Origin: Bugula neritina
Taxonomy: Eukaryota > Bryozoa > Gymnolaemata > Cheilostomatida > Bugulidae
Direction of reading: 5' to 3'
Assembly (NCBI GenBank): GCA_964035545.1
Contig: OZ037767.1
Coordinates: forward strand, 32,201,628 to 32,265,627
Length of the DNA: 64,000 bases
The translations under genes and the position numbers were made by a program. Below, piece by piece: positions 41,967 through 55,942 of the stretch (positions are counted from its first letter, which is position 1; the number at the start of each line of letters is the position of its first letter). Below the pieces are notes generated by a model, which ran no database searches, was not told where the DNA came from, and was given only the letters and a program-made list of their open reading frames with translations.

Positions 41967-43076
41967 TTAGTGCAGTTGTTTAGAGCAGTGGGGTGAGATT
42001 GAATTACTAAGGTTGCTATTGTACTAGCTGTGTAAATACTTCTATTCTATGCTGGGGACCCCCTGTGGCACCTGCTACTAGACTTTTGTGTAAACACTCC
42101 TCATGGGATATAATTCCATTTCTCATGCACACTGCATCATGTAGCAACAATGAAGAATTTTCGGATGACTTAAAACAGCAGAAGTCTACATAGATGGGCA
42201 GGCAGCTTTGTTGAAATGCATTTTATGTCCTACTATGTTAATAACAGCTTCTTTTAAATATTGCAGAGCAAAGAAAATGGATAAACTGGAATGTAAAATA
42301 CCCACAATCCCATTGTCCCTGCCCGGCATCATTTCCAAGGTCTCTACGGTTTGAAGCCGGAAGTCAAATAGTTTTCTGTAGTTGTTTGTGGCTGGTAGGA
42401 ATGTAGACACACCCTGTGGTAAAAGTAGTGTGCTACGCTACATGTATGTTATAGGTATGCTACAAGTATGTTATAACTATGCTACAAGTATGCTAAAAGT
42501 AGCCCGTAGAATCTGACATTCATAGTTGTTGTTTGACCAGTACACTTGTATATTATAATTTATATTTATAAATAATACAAACTATTACAGCTATTTTTTT
42601 AAAACTTTTATTTATGGAATTAGAAGATAAATTTAATAATCTACAGCGAGTAGGTGGATTGATGTTGAATGGTTGTATTGAATAAAATGCATGCATACAT
42701 TATATAAAGAGTATATGAACCTCACTAATACAATGCAGCTGTACATCTACATAAATATACTCAACAGTTAGAACAGCAGCAGCAGCTAATCGGCAGCTGT
42801 TTCTATGATTCAAAGCAAATCTCATTTGGCAGCACTCAACTTATTTGTTTCAATTTCAAGAAATTCTTGCTGGATGAGATCGTGAAAGCTGAATGTAAAC
42901 AATGGGAATGGCAGCCCCAGACTGCACTATAAAACAGCATATAATATACTAGTACAACTAACAAAGCTTATATAGAAATATCCTAAACCTATTTTGATTG
43001 TATGCTGTACCCTGCAGTTACTTATTGCATGGGCACACAACTCTGGATATATCCACAACTCTTATGTGACACCGTA
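41967..43076. other. Convergent intergenic region, no gene seen
   Basis: This lies between two convergent gene ends. An AATAAA near 42681 on the plus strand could serve the uncharacterised gene, although it is about 700 nt from its stop codon. A GTATGCTACAAGTATG-type short repeat is near 42430-42500. Confidence 0.5.
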
Positions 43077-46000
43077 TTATTTGGACTTGGTGGACTTTGA
43101 CTGAGCGTGCTTGATCTCAGAGAGAATAACTCCAAGTAGTATAACAGCGTGGCAGATGTGGAGGGAGGAGCTGCTGATGTTAGTTGAAGGATACGTGTTC
43201 CAGCACATCTCTATAGTTCCTAGCACCAGCAGTCTGTAATATACACCAGCAGTCTGTAATACACACCAGCAGTCTGTAATACACACCAGCAGTCTGTAAT
43301 ATACACCAGCAGTCTGTAATACACACCAGCAGTCTGTAATACACACCAGCAGTCTGTAATATACACCAGCAGTCTGTAATACACACCAGCAGTCTGTAAT
43401 ACACACTAGCAGTCTGTAATATACACCAGCAGTCTGTAATATACACCAGCAGTCTGTAATACACACCAGCAGTCTGTAATACACACCAGCAGTCTGTAAT
43501 ACACACCAGCAGTCTGTAATACACACCAGCAGTCTGTAATATACACCAGCAGTCTGTAATACACACCAGCAGTCTGTAATACACACCAGCAGTCTGTAAT
43601 ATACACCAGCAGTCTGTAATACACACTAGCAGTCTGTAATATACACCAGCAGTCTGTAATACACACCAGCAGTCTGTAATACACCAGCAGTCTGTAATAC
43701 ACACTAACCTGTCACACTAACCTGTATACAAGTGTCACACTAACCTGTACACAAGTGTCACACTAACCTGTATATAACTGGCATGTCGACAAGCCATACA
43801 AGGTAGTGTAGAGTGTGGAAGTACCAGACGTAGAACTGATAATGGAGAGAGCGGCTGAAACACATTCCTATGAAGTTTGAGACAAACAGAGTCCTCACCA
43901 TATCTGTAGAGAAAGTACTGAGGAGTTGTTCTACCTTGTATGATATTATAATACTGAATATCTATAGAGAAAGTACTGAGGAGTTGTTCTACCTTGTATG
44001 ATATTATAATACTGAATATCTGTAGAGAAAGTACTGAGGAGTTGTTCTACCTTGTATGATATAATGCTGAATATCTGTAGAGAAAGTATTGAGGAGTTGT
44101 TCTACCTTGTATGATATAATACTGAATATCTGTAGAGAAAGTACTGAGAAGTTGTTCTACCTTGTATGATATTATAATACTGAATATCTGTAGAGAAAGT
44201 ACTGAGGAGTTGTTCTACCTTGTATGATATAATGCTGAATATCTGTAGAGAAAGTATTGAGGAGTTGTTCTACCTTGTATGATATTATAATACTGAATAT
44301 CTGTAGAAAAATATTGAGGAGTTGTTCTACCTTGTATGATATTATAATACTGAATATCTGTAGAGAAAGTATTGAGGAGTTGTTCTACCTTGTATGATAT
44401 TATAATACTGAATATCTGTAGAGAAAGTATTGAGGAGTTGTTCTACCTTGTATGATATTATAATACTGAATATCTGTAGAGAAAGTTTTGAGGAGTTGTT
44501 CTACCTTGTATGATATTATAATACTGAATATCTGTAGAGAAAGTATTGAGGAGTTGTTCTACCTTGTATGATATTATAATACTGAATATCTGTAGAGAAA
44601 GTATTGAGAAGTTGTTCTACCTTGTATGATATTATAATACTGAATATCTGTAGAGAAAGTATTGAGGAGTTGTTCTACCTTGTATGATATTATAATACTG
44701 AATATCTGTAGAGAAAGTACTGAGAAGTTGTTCTACCTTGTATGATATAATACTGAATATCTGTAGAGAAAGTATTGAGGAGTTGTTCTACCTTGTATGA
44801 TATAATACTGAATATCTGTAGAGAAAGTACTGAGAAGTTGTTCTACCTTGTATGATATAATACTGAATATCTGTAGAGAAAGTACTGAGGAGTTGCTCTA
44901 CCTTGTATGATATAATACTGAATATCTGTAGAGAAAGTACTGAGGAGTTGCTCTACCTTGTATGATATTATAATACTGAATATCTGTAGAGAAAGTATTG
45001 AGGAGTTGCTTTACCTTGTTTGATATAATACTGAATATCTGTAGAGAAAGTATTGAGGAGTTGCTCTACCTTGTATGATATAATAATACTGAATATCTGT
45101 AGAGAAAGTTTTATCACAACACAAACCGTTGGCAGATATTGGCTCCTCCTTCTTTTTGGATGTTTTGAACAAGTGAGAGAAGTTGAAGAGTTTGCTCCAT
45201 GATATGAAGTAGAACAAGACGAGGGTGGATATGTGTCCAATCAGAAGGCAGATGTGGAAGTAGCGCGAGCTGAATATATCCTCCTAGACAAAAGATTACA
45301 TGAACCAATACGATAAAGGACAAAACTCCAGGCTATACGTACAGAGAGAGACCTAAGGCTATACGTACAGAGAGAGACCTAAGGCTATACGTACAGAGAG
45401 AGACCTAAGGCTATACATACAGAGAGAAACCTAAGGCTATACGTACAGAGAGAGACCTAAGGCTATACGTACAGAGAGAGACCTAAGGCTATACGTACAG
45501 AGAGAGACCTAAGGCTATACATACAGAGAGAAACCTAAGGCTATACGTACAGAGAGAGACCTAAGGCTATACGTACAGAGAGAGACCTAAGGCTATACGT
45601 ACAGAGAGAGACCTAAGGCTATACATACAGAGAGAAACCTAAGGCTATACATACAGAGAGAGACCTAAGGCTATACGTACAGAGAGAGACCTAAGGCTAT
45701 ACATACAGAGAGAGACCTAAGGCTATACGTACAGAGAGAGACCTGAGGCTATACGTACAGAGAGAAACCTCCAATTTACGGTCCATTTGAAGAGGAATTG
45801 TCTGCCCAGATTAAATGCTCCAAGCATATAGGAGACGGGATTCTCTAGGAGAAAAGGAGCGCCCAATGAGATCTGTAAACACAAATACCTGTATGATAGA
45901 AATATATTACCTGTATGACAGAAATATATTACCTGTATGACAGAAATATATTACCTGTATGATAGAAATATATTACCTGTATGACAGAGATATATTACCT

Positions 46001-49000
46001 GTATGACAGAAATGTATTACCTGTATGACAGAAATATATTACCTGTATGATAGAAATATATTACCTGTATGACAGATATATATTACCTGTATGACAGAAA
46101 TATATTACCTGTATGACAGATATATATTACCTGTATGATAGAAATATATTACCTGTATGACAGATATATTTATATTACCTGTATGACAGAAATATATTAC
46201 CTGTATGACAGAGATATATTACCTGTATGACAGAAATATATTACCTGTATGACAGAGATATATTACCTGTATGACAGATATATTACCTGTATGACAGATA
46301 TATATTACCTGTATGACAGAGATATATTACCTGCATGACAGATATATATTACCTGTATGACAGATATATATTACCTGTATGACAGATATATATTACCTGT
46401 ATGACAGAAATATATTACCTGTATGATAGAAATATATTACCTGTATGACAGAGATATATTACCTGTATGACAGATATATATTACCTGTATGACAGAAATA
46501 TATTACCTGTATGACAGAAATATATTACCTGTATGACAGATATATATTACCTGTATGACAGAAATATATTACCTGTATGACAGAGATATATTACCTGTAT
46601 GATAGAAATATATTACCTGTATGATAGAAATATATTACCTGTATGACAGAGATATATTACCTGTATGACAGAGATATATTACCTGTATGACAGATATATA
46701 TTACCTGTATGACAGCGCAGACTGACAGCAGCGCCAGGGTTTTATATAGCCTGTGTCTCTGCAGAAGAAGTATGAGAAGTCCAGGTGCAAACAGAAGGAT
46801 GTTCATCTTGACTGAAACTCCAAGGCTACACATAGCACAAACACTATATAATATCAGTATGTGCTATAGCACAAACACTATATAATATCAGTATGTGCTA
46901 TAGCACAAACACTATATAATATCAGTAAATGCTATAGAATACACAGCATATAGTATCAGACTATCAGTATGTGCTATAGCACAAACACTATATAATATCA
47001 GTATATGCTATAGCACACGACTACAAACCTATAGAATACACATCCAAGCAGCCACTGATCGTACAACAAAAAGTTAATTGCAGCGTAGAGTAGAATCATA
47101 GCCACAGGATCATTGAATAGCCTGAGCACATAAATACTGTGTATGCGGTAAGAGACGCAGCACATAAACACCAACGCCCAAGGGGGGAGCTGCAAGTAGA
47201 GAAACACGACTATGCATACTGGAAGTGAGGGGAAGTGTTGACAAAGAGTTAGCCTATCAGATAAGTTGTTACAGATTACCATTGAGTTAGCCTATCAAAT
47301 AAGTTGTTAGAGATTACCTTTGAGTTAGCCTATCAGATAAGTTGTTAGAGATTACCTTTGAGTTAGCCTATCAAATGAGTTGTTACAGATTACCTTTGAA
47401 ACTTTCCTGTATATATTGAAGACTAGAAGTAGAGTGAGAGTGTAGAATAGAATGTAGATGTACTGTGCGAGGCGTATATTCCTACCCATACTGGTTATAT
47501 AGTAGAGGCCCATGAATATGTACACAAAGCCAGCAGGGTATCTACAACAGAGCACAGGCTGTTATAAAACACAGGCTAATGGTAGTTTGTGTAGAGCACA
47601 GACTAGTATAGAACACAGACTAGTGGTAGTTTGTGTAGAGCACAGGCTAGTGGTAGTTTGTGTAGAGCACAGGCTATTATAAAACACAGGCTAGAAGTAG
47701 CTGTGTAGAGCACAGGCTAGAAGTAGCTGTGTAGAGCACAGGCTAGAAGTAGCTGTGTAGAGCACAGGCTAGAAGTAGTTGGTGTAGAGCACAGACTAGA
47801 GGTAGTTTGTGTAGAGCACAGGCTAGAAGTAGTTGGTGTGTAGCCACTACTTCAGCATTGGTTCAACTCGAGATCAACTAATTTATGAAGGAAGCTGAGA
47901 AGGAATTACACATTGAAGTACAAAAAATAGCATTTACAAGATATTTATAACATGCAGATTGTTTAACAGCGACTCATTGACTTCCTTTACTGTCTTACTC
48001 ACACGAGAGGTCCTGTGTCACCCTTCAGTAGCTGATAGTCGTATGTTCCATTGATTACCCCTTCTACTTCCTGCATGTAGGCCACCCAGTCTATCTCTGT
48101 ATCTACATGGTATACACAGTATATACAGTATAGTAACACAGTATATACAGTATAGTAACACAGTATATATAGTATAGTATACACAGCATATACAGTATAA
48201 TTATACAGTATATACAGTATAGTATACACAGTATATACAGTATAGTAACACAGTATATACAGTATAGTAACACAGTATATATAGTATAGTATACACAGTA
48301 CATATAGTATAGTATACAGTATATACAGTATAGTATACACAGTATATACAGTATAATTATACAGTATATACAGTATAGTATACACAGTATATACAGTATA
48401 GTAACACAGTATATACAGTATAGTAACACAGTATATACAGTATAGTATACACAGTATATACAGTATAATTATACAGTATACACAGTATAGTATACACAGT
48501 ATATACAGTATAGTAACACAGTATATACAGTATAGTAACACAGTATATACAGTATAGTAACACAGTATATACAGTATAATTATACAGTATATACAGTATA
48601 GTATACACAGTATATACAGTATAGTTATACAGTATATACAGTATAGTATACACAGTATATATAGTATAGTATACACAGTATATACAGTATAGTTATACAG
48701 TATATAATGTTTAGTATACACAGTATATACAGTATAGTTATACAGTATATACAGTATAGTATACACAGTATATAATGTATAGTATACACAGTATATACAG
48801 TATAGTATACACAGTATACACAGTATATACAGTATATAATGTTTAGTATACACAGTATATATAGTATGGTTTAATGGACTCACAGCTCACAAGGTGCACA
48901 ATCATGACATTCAAAATAATTTCACAAATGAGTAAAGCTGCCATCATTGGAACGGAATAATCGGGATTAAATATGGCTGCCTTTCCAAACGTCACCAGAC

Positions 49001-49091
49001 TGTCCCAGTAGCTGACTAAGTTGCCCGTTTCTTTGTCCACTTTCAGAGCTCTACTTTGCTCCTTTGGCTTTCCCTTCTTCAGAGGTGCCAT
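43077..49091 (-). CDS. ALG3: Dol-P-Man:Man5GlcNAc2-PP-Dol alpha-1,3-mannosyltransferase
   Basis: ALG3 adds the first lumenal mannose from dolichol-phosphate-mannose to the N-glycan precursor in the endoplasmic reticulum. Nine exons on the minus strand: 49091-48884, 48102-48003, 47541-47394, 47189-47029, 46825-46705, 45872-45759, 45283-45127, 43903-43768, 43233-43077 (TAA), 433 aa, close to the family's usual length. Highly conserved segments are present in order: [89 protein letters not shown] and WNTYPSTN. It has many hydrophobic membrane segments. The lysine-rich C-terminus (KSTKSK) could be an ER-retrieval type tail. Every intron contains a tandem array. The gene is complete and divergent from the Ig receptor gene that starts at 52590. 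Confidence 0.96.
43221..43705. repeat. 20-bp minisatellite carrying a splice acceptor, about 24 copies
   Basis: Unit ACCAGCAGTCTGTAATACAC. On the minus strand each copy reads TATTACAG|ACTGCTGG, identical to the acceptor of the last ALG3 exon; the last copy overlaps the exon start at 43233. Confidence 0.95.
43904..45110. repeat. 58-bp minisatellite carrying a splice acceptor, about 21 copies
   Basis: The unit begins TGTAGAGAAAGTACTGAGGA and ends TAATACTGAATATC, with 52-bp length variants. On the minus strand each copy repeats CTTTCTCTACAG|ATAT, the acceptor of ALG3 exon 43903-43768. Confidence 0.95.
45338..45770. repeat. 26-bp minisatellite carrying a splice donor
   Basis: Unit GGCTATACGTACAGAGAGAG plus ACCTAA, about 16 copies. 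On the minus strand each copy repeats CTCTCT|GTACGTATAG, the donor of ALG3 exon 45872-45759. Confidence 0.95.
45885..46715. repeat. 22-bp minisatellite carrying a splice donor, about 37 copies
   Basis: Unit ACCTGTATGACAGAAATATA plus TT. On the minus strand each copy reads ATACAG|GTAATATA, the donor of ALG3 exon 46825-46705. Confidence 0.95.
46838..47020. repeat. 34-bp tandem repeat
   Basis: About five copies of a unit beginning GCTATAGCACAAACACTATA in the ALG3 intron between 47029 and 46825. Confidence 0.85.
47225..47842. repeat. Two ALG3 intronic tandem repeats
   Basis: Units of about 38 bp with GATTACCTTTGAGTTAGCC occupy 47262-47400; on the minus strand they repeat the CAAAG|GTAATC donor of exon 47541-47394. 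A separate array of TAGAGCACAGGCTAGAAGTA units occupies 47570-47842, before that exon. Confidence 0.85.
48110..48870. repeat. AT-rich minisatellite of CAGTATATACAGTATAGTAT type
   Basis: Units of 16-23 bp fill the first ALG3 intron almost completely and generate overlapping spurious minus-strand ORFs. Confidence 0.92.
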
Positions 49092-52000
49092 TCCTAAGAT
49101 GAGGTTTCTATATCATCATCATCAAGTGGTTATTTACTTACAGCATCAAGTAGAAATTATTATGAACCATAATTTCTAATAGACATAAAACATTTATTTA
49201 TATAAAAATAATTACTTTGTTCATTAAAAATTTTACTGGCAATAAATAAAATTATTACAAGTAAAACACTAAACTATTCCTTCAATAATTTTAAAGCCTT
49301 TTCTTTTATTCAGTTATAATAATCATGATCATAACAATGTTTAATTGCATTTATCAAAATCACAATATAGTGCAATTGCTCCGCATTAATATATTTTCTT
49401 ATAAACTAGTAAGTTATAACTATAACTTACTATAAGCAAAAGTATTATCATCCTCATCTTGATAGTGATTATCAAAATGATATTCATAGTCATAAGGATA
49501 ATTATCAACTCAAATTTAAAGCACACTGATAACATTAGGCATTCTCAAAAATTTAAATTTGATATCATATATATAATTATATGATATTGATAACCACTTT
49601 TAACTTTATTATATTTATTAATATTATGATATTGATTCAAATTGTAATAGTCGTAACGGTACTGATGTTACTGTTAGTGTTAATATAAAATTAATTAATA
49701 AATATCAATGATAGTGATAACCATTGCTATTGTGATAGTAAAACTAAACAGTAAACACTAAATGTAAAACTAATTGTAATACTAATACTAATAAGTAATA
49801 GTAATACTAATTTATTTGTCATGCCAATGACTATGAGCATCTATTGTTGATAATCATTCAGTTTTATTTTGATAATGGTTATCTTTATATAGCTTTGGTA
49901 TTGATAATGAATATGATTACTGATACTGATGCCATTTTCACTTTTAGTTTCAATTGTAAATTGAAATTCAATTGAATTTGAAAATTTTTCACTTCGAGTT
50001 CGTGGTACCTGTACTACTATTAGTATTAGTATTAGTAGTACTACTACTACTAGTTAGTAGTTACTACAGTTCTCATCATTTCAGATTAAATTAAAAGCAT
50101 GGCCAAGCTACTTCGTATAATTTTATCTATTGAGGTTAATAAGAATGAAGCAATAAAATTGACTCGACAGCATTGATTTGATTACAAACTGCCAACTTCA
50201 ATTTTCTACAAAAAAATTAAAAGTTATAATCGGTAAAATTGCCACTCCAAACGTGTAAGTGCGTGCCATCTCATATGTATACAGAAAATTGAGAGTACAG
50301 AAAGAGATCATTGTGGGTTTTTGCGCTTGGCATTAGCTTGGCCTTTAATTTTGTTGGTCAGAAATATTTAACCCACGTGCATTGCAAAGCGCTTGATTGG
50401 TGCATATCTGAACCATAGGTGCACACGTGCAATGCTAGGTTGGTAACGGTTCCATGATTCCATCAATTTTCTGCAACGGTAACAGGAAGTTGGATGGAGA
50501 ACGGAATCAAGAACTCTCAGTCACACTCACACTCAGTGACTTTATCAGTTACCTGGAACTCAATAATCATTATGAATAATGATAATTATTTTAACTTATA
50601 TTATTATCATAATCATATAGATTATTTACTGATAATGATATAGTTCTATTTAGTATTTTGAGTTTAATCTCATCATGTTTTTAAAATGAGGATTTAATTT
50701 TAATTTTTTTCCGTTCATCACATTCAGTGATTCACTGTGAGTGTGACTCAGAGTGACAGTCGGTGACAGTGACTGAATGAGTGACTGAAAGTAACCGTAT
50801 CGGTAATGGGCATCACCTTTAACTTAGACTTAGAGTTAGTCTACATATTTGTATTGCCCGCAGTTTTACTTTTACTTTTAAGTTTTAGTTTTAGTGAGTT
50901 GGTTAATCTTATTTTAGAATTTATTCATAATGAAAGTAAAAGATGCTATAATAATTTTGTATCATTTTGATTATACCTAAAGTTATAGCATGGATGATGA
51001 TATTAACATTGTGATTGTCTGTAATATTTTAATTTTATAGCTATTATAATTGTCTTCTGAATTAGATGGAGGTGATAATCATTATAATGATTATAAATTT
51101 TTGTCAATATTAGCCTTAACTTTAAAAATAAACATCACCTATATTCATGGATATTTGATACTGATAGTGATACTCATAGTGATGATTCTACTCTAATGAT
51201 GTGGAAACTGAAATTTAAGAAGAATACATTCATTTTTTAGTTTAGATTTTTATTTTAGTGATTAACTTTTAGTCAGTTACTCAGCAAGAAACTGGATTAA
51301 ATTTCAATTTAAAGTTATTAATAATTAATAGTTTTGTTAGCATAAAACTACTGATAATATTATGATAACTATAAGTAGTTAGTACTCACACTCATGGTCA
51401 TTGATATTAATATTAGTACATATTGATTGTCATAGTTAATTTTATAGTGATGGTAATACTTACACACACTCCTCCTTAGTCCTCAATCAGTTGTAATTGT
51501 TGAATGTGATGGTAAAAATGAGAAAGATTTAAGTTTTAAAGTCATCATCATATTTGTCATATATGTAGCAACGATTTTGATATAATCATACTTGATGATA
51601 ATCATAACCATTGACACTTTCATTGGTAGTTATTATAATTGTTTCAATTTTTGCCATTTTAATTGTGTAAAAAAATGTTTTCAAATTCTCAAATTGTTTC
51701 TGATTTTAATAATTATCATTAACCTTTACTTTTATTTAGTTTTGAACGCTTAACCTTTTCAAAGACTTGCATATCATATATTATATGTTTATAACCAATA
51801 AACTGCATGCCGCGAAAAACAAAGTCGTAAAAGAATGTTCATTTTATGGAATTTGTTTGAGATAAATGATAGATTACCGCATTTCAGTGGGGGGGGGGGG
51901 TGGGTGTGAGTAGGCTAGCTGTACAGATGGCTGTCAATACCAACAAAGTGTGCTAAGAATAAGTCATTTGACCCAACTTGAATACATTTGAATGTCTCTT

Positions 52001-52589
52001 TTATTCAAGTATCAACAGGCACTGTTTACATTAACTGCATTGTAGAGCATAATGTTATTTTTCCAAACAGCTTCCTTCTGGCCAATGGCAGGCTATTAGT
52101 TTGCTTTACACACATTTGCTGCCACTTTCCATGAGTTTCAGTCAACCGTGAGTCAAGCTATTCAACTTTCGTCAGCAGTACGAAGGCATGTTGAGAGTAA
52201 TGTGCCTTCGAACTCTCTCAGCACTAAGCTATAGTAATATTCCCCCAGGGTTGTCCTCCCCTGTTAAACTCTAATGATTACTGTTTTATTGCATCAGTGC
52301 CATGCAAGCTTTCAGAGGAAAATAGTTTTATGTATATACTGGTATCACTCTCTCTGTACTGCTCAACTCTGTTTCCTGAAACATCAGGGTAACATGTTGA
52401 AACATGTTGCAACAGAATATTATGTTGTTTCATGTTCATGATTAAGACTCTCATGGTTAGGGCTAGTTGCTGCATTCCTAACCAATCATATATGATGATA
52501 TATTGTAATCACTCCCACAGCACTACCTTACTGCATTAATATGTATAGCTGAAGGTGACATTCTCTGTCAATTGTAGCAGGTGCTAGAC
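49092..52589. other. Gene-free AT-rich region between divergent genes
   Basis: About 3.5 kb between the ALG3 and Ig receptor start codons, so it must hold both promoters. I see only AT-rich DNA with scattered GATAATCAT-like simple tracts, an ACT run near 50030-50060 and a poly-G run near 51890. No ORF worth naming. Confidence 0.6.
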
Positions 52590-55500
52590 ATGCAGTTAAC
52601 TAGCAGGTGGCTGTTGTTAGTGTGTGTCACAATATTACGTCACGAAATCTCTACTGCTGAGGATGTAAATTACTTAATCCAGTCATCAACTATCATTAAA
52701 GACTCCGGTAGCGCACTCTACGTACTCTGTATTACTCTACATACTCTGTATTACTCTACATACTCTACATACTCTGTATTACTCTACATACTCTGTATTA
52801 CTCTACATACTCTACGTACTCTGTATTACTCTACATACTCTACATACTCTGTATTACTCTACATACTCTGTATTACTCTACATACTCTGTATTACTCTAC
52901 GTACTCTGTATTACTCTACGTACTCTGTATTACTCTGTATTACTCTACATACTCTGTATTACTCTACATACTCTGTATTACTCTACATACTCTGTATTAC
53001 TCTACATACTCTGTATTATACTCTGTATTACTCTACGTACTCTGTATTGCTCTACATACTCTGTATTACTCTACATACTCTGTATTATACTCTGTATTAC
53101 TCTACATACTCTGTATTGCTCTACATACTCTGTATTACTCTACATACTCTGTATTACTCTACATACTCTGTATTACTCTACATACTCTGTATTACTCTAC
53201 ATACTCTGTATTACTCTACATACTCTGTATTACTCTACATACTCTGTATTACTCTACATACTCTGTATAACTCTACATACTCTGTATTACTCTACATACT
53301 CTGTATTACTCTACATACTCTGTATTACTCTACATACTCAGTATTACTCTACGTACTCTGTATTACTCTACGTACTCTGTATTACTCTACATACTCTGTA
53401 TTACTCTACGTACTCTGTATTATACTCTGTATTACTCTACGTACTCTGTATTACTCTACATACTCTGTATTACTCTACATACTCTGTATTACTCTACGTA
53501 CTCTGTATTACTCTACATACTCTGTATTACTCTACGTACTCTGTATTACTCTACGTACTCTGTATTATACTCTGTATTACTCTACATACTCTGTATTACT
53601 CTACTTACTCTGTATTACTCTATATACTCTGTATTACTCTACATACTCTACATACTCTGTATTGCTCTACATACTCTGTATTACTCTACATACTCTGTAT
53701 TACTCTACATACTCTGTATTACTCTACATACTCTGTATTACTCTACGTACTCTGTATTACTCTACATACTCTGTATTACTCTACATACTCTGTATTACTC
53801 TACATACTCTGTATTACTCTATATACTCTGTATTACTCTACATACTCTGTATTACTCTACATACTCTGTATTACTCTACGTACTCTGTATAACTCTACAT
53901 ACTCTGTATTATACTCTGTATTATACTCTGTATTACTCTACATACTCTGTATTACTCTACATACTCTGTATTACTCTACATACTCTGTATTACTCTATAT
54001 ACTCTGTATTACTCTACATACTCTGTATTACTCTACATACTCTGTATTACTCTACTTGCAGCCGGGAACGATGTTGGTCCACAGTTTGCATTGTCTCACA
54101 CAGTGTTGAAGACAGATGAGGAGTTGTCTTATATATGCAGGGAAAACTCGGTAAACTCAACTAGTGGTGCTAATGGTTTGGTTCTGATTAACTCAACCGG
54201 GCACATTGTTCCAGTTGGTGAGTTATCTACCCCTACTCATTTTCGCATGTGTGTCTGTACACTAACAATACCGACTCTGTCAGCTCACAGTATATCAAGT
54301 TAAACCACTCATTATACATATCATCAGCAGTAACTCTGGAATTCAATGTCAACAAATGCCATTGAGAAAGAGTGATGCAATAAATAATGTGTTGCCATGG
54401 TGATAATGTGGACAGTATATTCTTCTGTCATCTGTTGCAATGACAAATTTATTCATCAATTTGAATTGTTGCATTAGACTATGCAGATAAACATGTTGGT
54501 TTAAGTATGCAGGTATTATGGCATTATCAAAGAAGTGCACTATCTGAATATTATGACTCACGTTTACTTTTTGTACTATTTTTGTAGATAAATTGGAGTA
54601 TGTAGAAGGTGAGTAGAATATGTGGGAGGAGAGTGGAGTATGTGGGAGGAGAGTAGAGTATGTGGGAGGAGAGTAGAGTATGTGGGAGGAGATTAGGGTA
54701 TGTGGGAGGAGAGTAGAGTATGTGGGAGGAGATTAGGGTATGTGGGAGGAGAGTAGAGTATGTGGGAGGAGAGTAGAGTATGTGGGAGGAGATTAGGGTA
54801 TGTGGGAGGAGAGTAGAGTATGTGGGAGGAGAGTAGAGTATGTGGGAGGGGAGTAGAGTATGTGGGAGGAGAGTAGAGTATGTGGGAGGAGATAAGAGCT
54901 AGCTAATGATATTATTGTAGGCAATGTAAGCAGAGAGGCGTGTGATGATCCACTGACAGGATGTACTGTAACTAAGGGCACCATCAAATGGAGGCGGGAA
55001 ATGGGAGGGAACTACGCCTGCTCTGCCCACCCAGATGAATTCTACACCATACACTGGATAGACCCAGGTAAGATTGTCTGTCATTTTCTCTCTTAATTGT
55101 AAGGTATTTGGGTGTACAGGTTATGCTGGTTAAAAGTTTACATGGACACAATATAGATGAAATATGTTCTTCATTGAGTACTCGATAAGTAGATCACTCA
55201 AACTGTGTCACTCAAACTGTGTCACGCAGAGAGTGTCACTCAAAGGGTGTCACTCAAAGGGTGTCACTCAAAGGGTGTCACTCAAAGGGTGTCACTCAAA
55301 GGGTGTCACTCAAAGGGTGTCACTCTGTAACCTTCTCTGAGTTTCCTGTCAACTCTTTGCTCATGTCATGTGATTTACAGTTGCCTTAGTTCCACAAAGT
55401 ACAGACTTTAGCCGAGACGTTTATGGAAGCAACCTTAGATTCTACTGTTCAGTGGATATGACTCCAACTGACATCAGCTACTCTAAGATTATGAGTGTCG

Positions 55501-55858
55501 TCTGGTAATGTCATGCTTACCTGTATAGTACAGTGTGTATGTATGTGACAGTGTGTGTGTGTGACAGTGTATGTGACAGTGTGTATGTTACAGTGTATGT
55601 ATGTGACAGTGTGTGTGTGTGTGTGACAGTGTGTATGTGACAGTGTGTGTGACAGTGTGTATGTGACAGTGTGTGTGACTGTGTGTGTATGTGACAGTGT
55701 ATATGTGTGACAGTGTGTATGTTACAATATATATGTGTGACAGTGTGTATGTGACAGTGTGTGTGTGTGTGTGTGCGTGACAGCGACTGTGTGCGTGACA
55801 GCGATTGTGTGCGTGACAGCGACTGTGTGCGTGACAGCGACTGTGTGCGTGACAGCGG

Positions 55859-55942
<84 letters not shown>

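Noticed and set aside
43077-43704. Repeat protein with [12 protein letters not shown] units
   Set aside because: Translation of the acceptor-bearing 20-bp array; only 43077-43233 is coding (last ALG3 exon).
45759-45769. ALG3 donor at AG|GTTTCT (45769)
   Set aside because: It would end the exon in phase 2 and break the conserved NWRFL segment; the GTACGT donor after 45759 keeps phase and the family sequence.
52725-53892. ORFs of 229 and 281 codons in the first receptor intron
   Set aside because: Frames through the 19-bp minisatellite; no other support.
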